Assembly (NCBI RefSeq): GCF_963576615.1
Contig: NC_088710.1
Location: forward strand, 4,134,001-4,198,000
DNA from: Watersipora subatra
Lineage: Eukaryota; Bryozoa; Gymnolaemata; Cheilostomatida; Watersiporidae
Length of the DNA stretch: 64,000 bases
Direction: 5' to 3'
The position numbers were made by a program, and so were the translations under genes. A model generated the notes under the pieces. It saw only the letters and a list, made by a program, of their open reading frames with translations. It did not search any database and was not told the origin of the DNA. This document shows, piece after piece, positions 1 through 11,040 of the stretch; within the stretch, counting starts at the first letter, position 1, and the number at the start of each line of letters is the position of its first letter.

Positions 1-3000
1 CAGCTGCATCACTCTTTTCTGGCGGATGCCTTACGCAGAACCTCCGTTTTCTGTCGCTCCTGAACATCGCGATACCAAGCCACAGCGGTTGCCTCTACCA
101 ACAAAGAGAATACTTACATGGTGTGAGTGTTAATATTTACCCATAAACTTGGAAAATGTGAGTAAAAGCTAGGCACACTAACTGAATAACGACATTTAGA
201 AACAATTTTTTTCTTGAAATGAAAATATGTCATCCTTCAAGCGAAATATATTATAATTTGAAATTCTGATTCTTCATCATAATATAACACAAAAAGGGGG
301 AAGAGGATTCTACATTCTTAGACTAATGATAATGATACAAATTAATCTTGTATAATGAAGTTTTACAATATTTTACAGTGTATTGCTGAGCAGTACACCC
401 TGCATAACGAGGGACTGATGGCAGCAATCGATTGGGAGCTTGATTTGGCAGGTGACAGCAGATGTGATAGTCCGGGGCAATGCGCACTATACGGGGCCTA
501 CACTATGATGGATCAGAGCTGCGGTTTAATAGTCAGCAGCCATCTTGTCAAGGTAAAACTTTGACAGTTTTTACTTCACAGCCTGACAAAAACCGAAATT
601 TTTTAGTAGTTATTAATACATAAACATGAAATTGCTGATCTAGCTAAATAATTCATTCAAATAATGTGAAAGTGATTGTTGGTCGTAACTTTTTTACTTT
701 GCAGTCAACGGAGACCACCAGCTCTAACGCCATGGAGCTGGAAGGCTTCAAGCGATGCCAGTCCGATCTAATTTCCCACGGCCTGAGAGTGAGGTCCATT
801 ACAACGGATGTTGTTACAAAGGTTGTGTGCATACCGCAAGCTTGTGTTTTGGCTTATGCCGCAAATTCGTCGCAGTGAGCGACGGCCTCTACCCGCCTGC
901 TTGGTGTCTAAGATTCGGGCTCTTTTCCCACCAACGGATGATGAAGAAGAGTTTGCAGACTTGCAAACAAGATTTGCGGCATAAACCAAAACACAAGATT
1001 GCGGTATGCACATAACCTTTTCCGAGCATTTGGCGATGGCTCTCCAAATGGGAATAGATTATCTACCAAAACAATTATTGAAAAACAATAATTGCTGATC
1101 ATCAAAATAATCTCGATCTTTATATAATAAAATCATAAAACTAATACACTCTCTACTGTAGTAAGTGTACAAGCCAAATATAACAATTCTCCTTGTGTTC
1201 CACTAGTTCAGAATATGTGTGTTCAACCGATGCATTAAATGTGTAACACAAGAATTGTAGATAATGCATGACACATTAGCATAGCTTTAGTGTTATTGGC
1301 ATTAAATGAAAATCCAACTCACTATGATATCGCAGGTAATTATTCCACCCCAACTCAAGAGGTGGACGCCACAAGTTCGTCCACACCAGGATGCATACAC
1401 AGGCATTCATGCTCCCCGCGGTCATGGAGACGATGCGCAAACTCAGCATCATGGTAGCACAAACATTCACGAATAGATGGCATGTATTGACAGCGCTTGC
1501 AGACACACCACTCTGTAGCCGGTGGTATTAGCTCCTAAAGAAATTAACAAATATGTCTATGCAACCATAGCTAATACATCAGGTCGATGTTATCCAACAG
1601 TATATCAGTGCAGCACTCAATTTAAATATTAAAATTGTTAATGTTGTCATTCGAGAAAAATCTGTAATTATTTTTTCGCAATATTGAAGCGATAATTATC
1701 ATCATTAAAATCATATATAATAATATTCGTTCTATCACTCTCAAGCTAAAACTATTACTACTAGCTAGCTTGGCACATAAGAGCTGGCTAGTGGCGGTGC
1801 TTGCTTGCTGGGAGGTTTGATTCTGTTGAGGATCTTCTTCAGATAGAGCGTCAGGCTCGAAACGCCAGGGTCTTAACTCTTCAGAATTTGACATTTTTTA
1901 TGATCGCAACTCGGACATGAATTGTCGAACGGAATGGCCAAGCCGAAACTGTAAAGTAGCGAGCATCTATATTTGATACGGGGTCTTAGGTAAAACCCGA
2001 AGTGTTTGTCATAAACTATTGCTACGATAAGTTTGATATTGAGCTTTATATTGGCCTTTCAATTCACGCGAGAACATCACGTGACAAGACAATAACCAAA
2101 TGGCGCGGATACGTCATCGAAATCAAGAGATTCCAATCAACGGCGGCTTTTTGTTTTTGAGCTTTTAAGAGCTTTTAATCACATTTCCACATATTTGGCA
2201 CCTACCACTCAACAGAGTAAGACATGGCGAATCTTTTGATACCAAATAACTGTAATGTGAATTTTGTTGCAAGTCAACCTTTAAATTACAAAAATTTTAC
2301 ATATTCATTAAGACAATACATTGTTTTTGTCATTTACCTGCATTGCTACTCCTGCGAAAGCGTGACCAATGATTATAAAATGTACCACATAAAAATTACC
2401 CTTGTTAAAATGAAGTTGTGTCTTGTAAAGATTTTTGCGAAATGGGTCAATTTTACCCCAGTCCCCCTTTCATTAGAATTTTTTAGAGAGTTGCTGATCA
2501 TTGTGTTTACATCTCAATAATTATTCACCTCTGATCACTTTCATAGATTACTCCTAATCTCTGCAGTGTAAATATGCCCTCACCATTGTTGTCTCTATTT
2601 AGGCTCATATGAAAGTAACATGTTTGCACGAAGACACCTTTGGAGGAGTCCTGAAGACAGGTGTTGCTCAGATACTTGCTTTGGAGATGTCAACGCTTCT
2701 ACGTAATGACAGTAAGGCCACCCACAGAGTTATTCCATGGCTCTACAATCAGCCCAGCACCATCCAACGAGGGTGAGTAGGGGAGATAACTTAGGTACCG
2801 GCTCAGCTCTAGATGAAAATGGCGATGGAAGAAGGTTATAATGTAATATAAAAAATTTTTTAAGTGTTTTAGTTTGCATCAAACTAACAATAATGTTTGA
2901 ATTCAAACTTGCTCAGATGGCTTTCATACAATGGAGTTGTCTGCTCTCTTTCCATCTCAACATTCACTTCATCTCTGTCTTTATCATATGACAGCTTTTT

Positions 3001-6000
3001 GTTAATTACTTACTTTTCAGGTTAAAAGAGTTTATGGAATCAGTTGACCACATTCGCTTCCTCTGTTGGCTGTATATCGGCGCGCTGACGCACCATGCTG
3101 TCGCAGAGAATGTCCTGAGAGTCAAGTGTCAGCCTCTGTCTCTGGATGATGTAGCCAGTATCTCAGCTATAGTAATGTCGATAATGACAGGATTTGTTGA
3201 GTACAACCCTACATCTGTTGAGTGCATGTCCAGCCTTAACTATGCCTTCATCTTCTGCCAGGTAAGTACATCTGTTGAGTGCATGTCCAGCCTTAACTAT
3301 GCCTTCATCTTCTGTCAGGTAAGAGTCTATGAGATACAGTCATACCTCGACATGACATACCAGTAGTCGACTCTGACTTAGTACTATTCACATGCTGTCT
3401 CATCATTATAGATTCGTGTCAGTCCTGTTGGCTGTCAGTCATGTTGGCAATCTTGAATAGATTATTAGTCAGCAGTAGAGATTTATTGTACAAAATTCAT
3501 TATTTGTTATTTTGACATGAAACTCAATTCATGGCAACACATACACCCTGATGAGATGTGTAGATTTATATAGGCCGGTATAATTCTACTGAACCTACAT
3601 TAATGCATAAAGGATTGGCATGTTTTCATATCATAAGTAGGGGAACAACTTATGTTTTTACAATAATATATTGACATGATAAGGTGATTTAGAAGAAGTT
3701 ATCCTACTCCGTTTGTTCCTAGCTTATTTAATGGATTTAGGCAGCAGCAAAGTTGTACACAATCTATTTCCCATTACTTTATATTTATCAATGTACAAAA
3801 AGTACTTTAGTTGACTCGTTGTATCTCTTCTTTGGTGATCATGCTATGAATATACGTGTAACTCATGATAATCCTAGGAAAGTGGACCTCAATATAGCCT
3901 GGTCAATGTTTAAGAGCTACCTGTTTTCTTGTGTCTGATTCATTGCTTGCCCTTGGTGTCAACAGCAGATCTCAATGTCACTATGAGTTAGACGTTTAGG
4001 GCATCAATTTTCCTGCAGGCTCCGTTTGCTAAAGCTTAGCAGTTGTACTTGCATATAATACTTTCATGTAACTGGTATGGAAAAGAAACAATAGATATAT
4101 GTGGGTAGGTTTGGACAATATACTGTGAGACACTGACTATGGAGGGTATCGAGAGAGAGCCTGAGGAGCAGACAGATATCAAGCAGATAATCTATTATTT
4201 CTGGTCCAAAGTGACACCGACTATTCTCAACATGATGCAACACAACAGAGTGGTGAGTTTCACTTGCAGACTGATAGTAAGCTCTGTTCTCACTTCTTTT
4301 CTTATGTTGTTTCTTGTTTACCTTAGTAGAAATCCTGGAACCTTTGTTAAGGTATGATGTTTGGTGAGATTTTTGAATGCTTTGATGAACAATACATTAG
4401 AGGACCAGCCATAGCTTACTGACCTGAGTAATTGACCTGTAAACAGCAGGTTGGAGTTTGATTCCAGCCCTTAATTACTCCTACTAAAAGCAAATGCTGG
4501 GAGACTGCAGCGAGCACCCGCTGTCTTTTGATTGCTAAGTCTTAGTGGATGTAGAATTTACAGCCACCTGATTAGACTTCAAAAATTTACAGTTTCACAT
4601 TTTTATTACCTTCAAAAGCAAAACCCATGGTCATAACCATTAGCGTTTTTATTATTCGTGTGATTGGCCGAAGTCGCTGTATTTCGATAGTTTTATGCAT
4701 TTCCTAGTAACCAAGCTCAATATTTTGTTTCATAGTAATAGTTTGCTAGACTAGCAGTCATAGAGGGTGGCTACTATGGGCTAAAGTCTATAGAGTTATT
4801 CATAATCTAGCATAGCTGGTTGGTACTAAAAGTCATCGGCGCTTATGATTGGGTAATTTTAGCTGACAGAGCTGGTAAACCTGCACATTCTGAGTCTAAT
4901 GGAGACCTTACACGAGTGTCAGTCATCCGTCGCCATTAATGTAAGTTAACACGGTTTGTCTTCTCATGACAGATGCTGGCAAGCACCTGCAACCACCTGT
5001 TATTGTAATTGTGAGCATGTGAGGGCCTCTATAGTTCTGGTAGAGTCACAACTACAGCACTCTATTATTAATAAATACATGTATGGTTTTAACGTAGTGG
5101 TTACTTCTATGGACTTAGTAAGAGAATCTTATCCAACTTGTACTACTGGTATAGGTACTTGTACTACTGGTATAGGTACTTGTACTACTGGTATAGGTAC
5201 TTGTACTACTGGTATAGGTACTTGTACTACTGGTATATGTACTTGTACTACTGGTATAGGTACTTGTACTACCGGTATAGGTACTTGTACTACTGGTATA
5301 GGTACTTGTACTACTGGTATAGGTACTTGTACTACTGGTATAGGTACTTGTACTACTGGTATAGGTACTTGTACTACTGGTATAGGTACTTGTACTACTG
5401 GTATAGATACTTGTACTACTGGTATAGGTACTTGTACTACTGGTATAGGTACTTGTACTACTGGTATAGATACTTGTACTACTGGTATAGGTACTTGTAC
5501 TACTGGTATAGGTACTTGTACTACTGGTATAGGTACTTGTACTACTGGTATAGGTACTTGTACTACTGGTATAGGTACTTGTACTACTGGTATAGGTACT
5601 TGTACTACTGGTATAGATACTTGTACTACTGGTATAGGTACTTGTACTACTGGTATAGGTACTTGTACTACTGGTATAGATACTTGTACTACTGGTATAG
5701 GTACTTGTACTACTGGTATAGGTTCGTTAACTTCATCAACCTAATGTTCACAAACAATTCGAGACCCTGTAAGTTTTCATTGATCAAAAGCAAAGAACAT
5801 TTTGGCAATTTTATATTGTGTTGAAGAATACTTTATTTAAAACCAAAAATCTGTGCAAATATTTTTCTATTCAGAAATGAGCCTAACGGTTTGCTTACAA
5901 TATTCCCAGAAAATCTCAGCACTTTTCAAAGAGCTGTTTTGGATAGTTTCTTAGTTTGTAAATCAACAAATAACTCGAAATTTGCAGATTTACACTAAAT

Positions 6001-8066
6001 AGGTTTTATTGATGCTCACTCACTCGTCTTTGGTGTAGATCCATAGACTTTCTGTCTTCGGTTGGTTTTTTCCTAGGGTTACGTAAAAATCCTTAGATGA
6101 TACGATAAAATTCATGTTAAGGCCACTGGCTGAATACATTTGGCAGTGTCTAGCAAAACATCTTTTGACAAATACATCCAAACCTTGACAAACAAAATTA
6201 ATCTGAATCGATATTGGCATTGCGTGTTGAAACCGTCGTATGCTGGAAAAAATATTATTATTAAGGTTACATTGTGTTGCCTTTAATTCGTTTCATCAAA
6301 ACTCGATGATAAATACTTTAGGTAATTACATCTAGCATTAAAACAAATATGTTATATAAAACCATTCAAAAAGCTAAATAATATGTAAGAAACTTTATAA
6401 CATGCTTTACTTATCACATGACCTTCGCATGACCTTTTCCATTAAAGACAAGCAACTCAAGGCGAGGCCTTGTTAATAGAGAAGGTGTACTGTGTGTAGG
6501 TAGAAGTTTTAATGAAGATACATAGCCAGTCAAATCTAGACACCGTGAACATTAAATTAACATAACTAGTTTATATATTTTAATTTTTATATTTTTTTTG
6601 TTTAAGTTTACTTATTATAACTAGTCACTTCAATTCCACAAATTTCTTTAATTTCACTAGTTTCAGGTTTTCATTTCTTTGCATCACTTTCACTTTCTGG
6701 ATGGTTTTGGAGATTTTATGAATACTTGTTTCTGTTGATATTCTTCTGTTATCGGCTGTTTTGATTCCAAGTACTGTATTGCTGTGTTCCTGTTTCACCA
6801 CTACTACTTCAACTAGTCTTATCGGGGTCTATGATTGTAAAACTATAAAAGGGGGGTATGAAGCACTGTTTCATATTATTCAAACCATATAGAACTAAAC
6901 TATATGGTACATGTATGTGGACTCTGTACATGTGTATTGACTCACAAATCTGCAATGTTTCGAGATACTTTGTGTTGCTCACATGGAGATGAGTGTTTGC
7001 TCAAATTTTGCATCGTATGTCGAAATGTTCATGTGTAAAGCTGATCGTAATTCAAGGTTTGACTGTTAATAAAAAGATGTTTTGAAACTCATCACACTAA
7101 TTTCAACCGTGAAAAAAGTTAATGTGCTGAGGCACTAAATGTTTGAAACTCAGGAAGTTGGAATTTTTGTGGCCAACTAGCAAGTATAGCTGTGTCTCTT
7201 TCATAATCAAAGCGGTGAGGCAGGATTTCTTCAGAGTACAGATCACAGCATGTTTGGTTAGTTAGTTATTCGCCGGTACTCTTTCTGGGTTCAAATCCAT
7301 GAATTACATATTGTGTTAAGTTTTGTAATATGGTATCTTGTTTCATCAAATCTTTGTGTTATGAACTTTTTTTAACCGAATTTAGTATATAATACTGCAA
7401 TAAGCAACAGGACACCTGCTCAATGCTGTCATAGCTTATTCAATATTGCCACTTTCTATCAGCTGACACTGTACAATCCTTTACTTTCTTTAGATGTTTC
7501 CTGTATGGAGAACCCACTTCTACGCCCATGACAACAAGGTAATGCATTCATGTTCAGATTTGTTAACAGCAGCTCTGCAACTTAGCTTACTGCTGCCAGA
7601 TCGTAACCATATAATTGCACCCTTTAAATCTGGGTATTTTATAAGCTTCCAGGCTAGTTACAAATATAGGAGTGTTCCAATGGTATGAGTTTTTTGTAAC
7701 ATAAACTATTTTTAGCACATTTCTGTGATACAGTCTCTCGGTAGCTTTTGTATTGCTGCCCACAGAATGTTGTTTACATAACTAGCAATAGATGGTGCCT
7801 GTCATCCTTTACTGATCATTGTCGGTTGATTATACTATTCATAATAGTTAATCAGTATTCAATAGTTGCTCAATATTCATTAGTTGATCTACTTTTAGCT
7901 GCCAGCCAATATTCTGGTTCGTCTGCGGGCTCTTGAAAACCACAAACCACCCAGAAAGCGAAAATTCAACAAAGCCATTTTATTTGATTGGATAAAGAAG
8001 GTACAATTTAAACTCGCCCAGATCGAGGTTCAGTCATCGACAGCAGTACAGTTTCTTGGTATTTGA
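1..8066 (+). CDS. UNC79: UNC79 homologue, 3' part (seven exons)
   Basis: UNC79 is a large HEAT/ARM-like scaffold that works with UNC80 on the NALCN sodium-leak channel in neurons. Seen here: exons at about 1-122, 2603-2772, 3021-3261, 4130-4252, 4863-4940, 7494-7538 and 7899-8066, all with GT-AG borders and matching phases. Family-like stretches are KVTCLHEDTFGGVLKT, HIRFLCWLYIGALTHHA, WSKVTPTILNMMQH, ELVNLHILSLMETLHECQ and FKLAQIEVQSSTA. The last exon ends in QFLGI and a TGA, close to the end I remember for vertebrate UNC79, so the C-terminus is complete. The bulk of this normally very long protein lies upstream of the window. The first listed exon is the least certain: it is assigned because its frame is open and its phase fits the next exon. 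Introns hold transposon debris and a minisatellite. An in-frame duplication at the end of the third exon creates a second donor. Confidence 0.88.
379..803 (+). pseudogene. DNA transposase-like gene fragment in UNC79 intron
   Basis: Two exon-like blocks (379-552 and 705-about 803) have proper acceptors, and the first has a donor. They encode AIDWELDLAGDSRCDSPGQC, then YGAYTMMDQSCG, and after the splice SSNAMELEGFKRC...SITTD. This pattern (an acidic D before SPGHxAxYG, then SNAMExEG, then TTD) is shared by a large metazoan family of predicted DDE-type transposase genes. Assignment to a named superfamily (Kolobok is my best guess) comes from memory and is uncertain. Coding similarity stops about 15-20 bases before a hairpin MITE at 818-1021, and I found no continuation beyond it, so the copy is broken. 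It lies wholly inside an UNC79 intron, on the same strand. Confidence 0.55.
818..1021. mobile_element. MITE with ~45-bp terminal inverted repeats
   Basis: The left arm, AAGGTTGTGTGCATACCGCA onward (about 820-868), is repeated in inverted form at about 970-1019. The two arms match at roughly nine in ten positions and enclose about 100 bp. There is no coding capacity. No clear target-site duplication was found by eye, so the family is not assigned. It sits where the transposase-like reading frame ends. Confidence 0.65.
1330..1894 (-). pseudogene. P2X7-type intracellular zinc domain fragment
   Basis: A first exon begins at 1894 with MSNSEELRPWRFEPDALSEE. A second begins at about 1536 after a good pyrimidine-AG acceptor and reads ELIPPATEWCVCKRCQYMP, then SIRECLCYHD and ECLCMHPGVDELV. 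The spacing W-C-x-C-x2-C-x2-MP...EC-x-C...C-x3-HP is the signature of the P2X7 receptor C-terminal (intracellular zinc) domain. That domain occurs alone, after an N-terminal RPxxFEP-like segment, in many invertebrate genes. The frame closes soon after HPGVDELV, earlier than family members I remember, so either a further splice is missed or the copy is broken. It converges on the transposase-like fragment at 379-803, which suggests both may belong to one element, though this is inference. Confidence 0.55.
3211..3324 (+). repeat. 57-bp tandem duplication across an exon end and its splice donor
   Basis: Positions 3211-3267 and 3268-3324 are nearly identical; one base differs just before the donor (CCAG versus TCAG). 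The unit holds the last 17 codons of an UNC79 exon plus the first bases of its intron, so two donors (CAG|GTAAGT at 3262 and CAG|GTAAGA at 3319) are available. The unit length is a multiple of three and the frame stays open through the second copy. Use of the distal donor would add 19 residues. Confidence 0.9.
5136..5723. repeat. 21-bp minisatellite, 28 copies
   Basis: The unit is ACTTGTACTACTGGTATAGG plus T, repeated 28 times without length change (588 bp), inside an UNC79 intron. Variant units carrying ATAGAT in place of ATAGGT fall at copies 13, 16, 23 and 26, so a 10-unit (210-bp) block seems to have been duplicated. Because 21 is a multiple of three, the array is open in several frames, giving spurious long ORFs. 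Confidence 0.97.
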
Positions 8067-11040
8067 GTTCTTGACAGCTACTCTGCCTCTCATCTCATTA
8101 GCACCAGTTGTCTGTTGTCAGAGAATTTGCTTGCTATTTCTATTTGTAATTTCCAAAGCTATCTTTTGATGCTGTTTTTGCATTGTAGCTGTTATTGTCG
8201 CTTTGAGAATTATGTTGTTATTTATTATTATTTGTTAAATGTACACAAGTTTCTAGTCTCCATTCGCTGTCACATATATCAAGTATTGTTTTTATTAAAT
8301 GCTGCTGAATATCTTCCTCTGATTGGTTGATATGCTGAATATCTTCCTCTGATTGGTCGATATGCTGAATCTTGAGAAAAAAATTGTGTAATTTTGTCTT
8401 TCATTTTAACTTTGTTGGTCTTTTATCTATTTACTTTTAACAAACTAGTTTTATTAAATGTGTAGGTATAGTTAATATCTCACAGTCGTTTTATGACCTA
8501 TAGGTTTGGCCAGATCTTCCGTGCTGGTACCTTTTTCAAGCTTTTAATAGCAAATTATTATTTTTTCCAATTTGTATAAATATTTTGGTGATAAACTTGT
8601 AGGCATGTGTAACCAGTCAGGATAATCAGTCAGTTCTCATTACAACTAAGGTTAGGCTTTGCAGACACTAAGCAGAAAATAGATTACCTGTATTTTCGTT
8701 ATATCAAGTAATAGTTGTGTGGAGCGTATGAAACTTGCTTCATGGTGGATAGCCGAGGTAATGTACCACTAATGGTTCTTCATTCAGAGGCTTTTACGAT
8801 TTACAACATTTGCACAACCTGGTACTTGTCCTCTCAACATGTCATGATTGATTGTTATAGGCCAGTCATGTCAGTAAAGTTATCTTAAAGGCCTAGACTC
8901 GCAAATGTGCATTCAGCCATTAGATGTCACACTTGACCAGCTTCATATTCAGAGCTAGATGATGAGTCCTTGTATCTCGCTTACAGTTGGAGGCCTACAC
9001 GTGACAAAGTATTGAAAAATATCTGTAGTCAAATAGAATCCGTGATAAGCATTCATTTAGTGTTAGGTATCTCTCTGAACTTACAGTTATCCTATTCTAG
9101 TTATTTTCAGTAATATGTGACAGATACGATAATTACTCTATTCACTCGCAAAAGAATCCAGCAGAACATTTTTAGCACTCACCAAGTCCCTTTGTTATAA
9201 AGCAAGTGTTCAGTTATTTTAGCCTACAAACATTAAACAATTTTTAAAGATCTCAAGCTATGGCTTTTAATAATGCATCGGTAAGCATGAACATATTCAC
9301 TGTCAATTGATGAGGCCCAGTTATCCTGTACTTGAGTCGAAACAAAAATTCTACAATTGTCGGCGGGATACGATTGGACTCCGAGCACCTTGCATACACC
9401 CAAATTGTATACCCCTATGCATAGGGAGTTCAAAAACATCCAAGTGTAGCCTGGTTTATACACACCGCAGCTATAGTTGTTACAATCAACTGAACATAAG
9501 GTTTATCTCCTCGGCTGGCAGTCTATAAGAAACCAAAAAAATTTCTGTGTTATAATTCTGTGAAAATAAGTTTTATTTTCCAATGTTTAAGTTTACAATA
9601 TTAAATGAAAGAGGTAGTGAGCAAAGTATTCATGTCTGGAATGTAATGTAATTGAAATAAATTGCCATACAAAAATAGCAGCAAATTCTTTATTGCTGGT
9701 ACTTTCAAGCATAGGCCAGCATAAATCTTTGAAACAAAATAATTGTTTGTCTAACCGTATTCACCAAGTTATTTTATCATCACACGCACATTTGAGCAGA
9801 TAAAGTGAATAACGAATAAAGTCAGCCAGCTTCATACTTTGAAGCTGGTCAGTGATGTGCAGTTCACCCACACCGATGAGATACAGCTTTCTAACGGGCC
9901 AGCATCACATGGGTTTGTTTTATGTTTGCCTGCTTCTCAGTAACACCAGCTCAATTAGTCGGATATGTAATCAGCTACACTACCGTTGATAATTGTAGTC
10001 TGCGCATTATACCCTGTTGTAACCATGCTGTCCGGAACTTCCTCGAATGAGCCGAATCACCATTTCCAGATCTTCAACTGGCCTCAGACCAGTCTGCTGA
10101 TTCCCTGACATCCCTAATTGTATATCCAAAAAGATTTATTAAGTTGATTTTCTAAATTTCTGTTGGACTGAATGGAAATGCCTATTTCAGTCTTTTGGCC
10201 CTTCAGTAACAGAGCGATAATTCAAAACACAAACGCGTTCGTCCAATCTCATCACTGTCAACAGTGGAGGACACTTGTGAGCTTAACCAGTTGCAGGATT
10301 GGATGGAGGCAATTTTAATGTCACAATAGGGCCAATATAAAAAGTGAAATAGATGTTTCTAATCGGTGCCAACCTGTCCAACAAAATGGTAGAACATGAA
10401 AATAGCAAGTCTTTCTAGATACACGTTTAGGCGTGTTAAGAGATGTCAATGTGTCAGCAGACTGGCTCTAGATGTGTCGAACGTATAACTACCTGGATAT
10501 GGTGGTTTGACTCACTCAAGATTACGAGAAGCCACTGACATGCCTGGCTATACCTGTGTGACTGCGGAGTTCACAATTAATGTATCAACACAGTGCACCC
10601 AGTTGAGTTTGTGTTACCAAGAAGCAGGCAAATGGAAAACTGAGACCACTTGGCTGTGCCAGCCTCTTTCCATGACTGTATCTCATCAGTGTAGCTGCAT
10701 CAGTGTAACTGGACGGTGTGTCACTAATCAGATTTAAGTATAAAGCATGCCAATTGTGTTATTCGTTATTTACTTCGCAGCTTCTAAACCAACTCATGAT
10801 GTCATTAAGAAGAAAATAATATGAGATCATATGAGTAGAGGCCTACAACTGCCTCCCACAGCAAAAAACGCACACATGCTCACCCAGTGTCCATAATATG
10901 CATGATGACACCAGCAGCCAGGTGTGAAGTGTCTTACAAGTGCTTGTAAATTATACAGCAATTATCTATAATGTCACTCATTCTATACTGTCACTCATTC
11001 TAAGTTTTGTTTTAAGGGTTCCGTAAAACGATGTTAATCA
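8067..11040. other. Intergenic stretch after UNC79
   Basis: No reading frame here has a recognisable domain or a consistent exon series. Visible items are a short 30-bp direct repeat containing CTGATTGGT near 8320-8365 and scattered AATAAA motifs (for example near 9655 and 9816). A histone-like or vanin-like sequence was looked for and not seen. Confidence 0.6.

Noticed and set aside
4956-5824. Two overlapping long ORFs of 262 and 228 codons
   Set aside because: They are readings of the 21-bp minisatellite in different frames (TCTTGIG and YLYYWYR repeats) within an UNC79 intron, with no coding evidence beyond absence of stops.
7255-7320. Possible tRNA gene with GGGTTCAAATCC
   Set aside because: Only the B-box-like segment is convincing; the 5' half does not fold as a tRNA.
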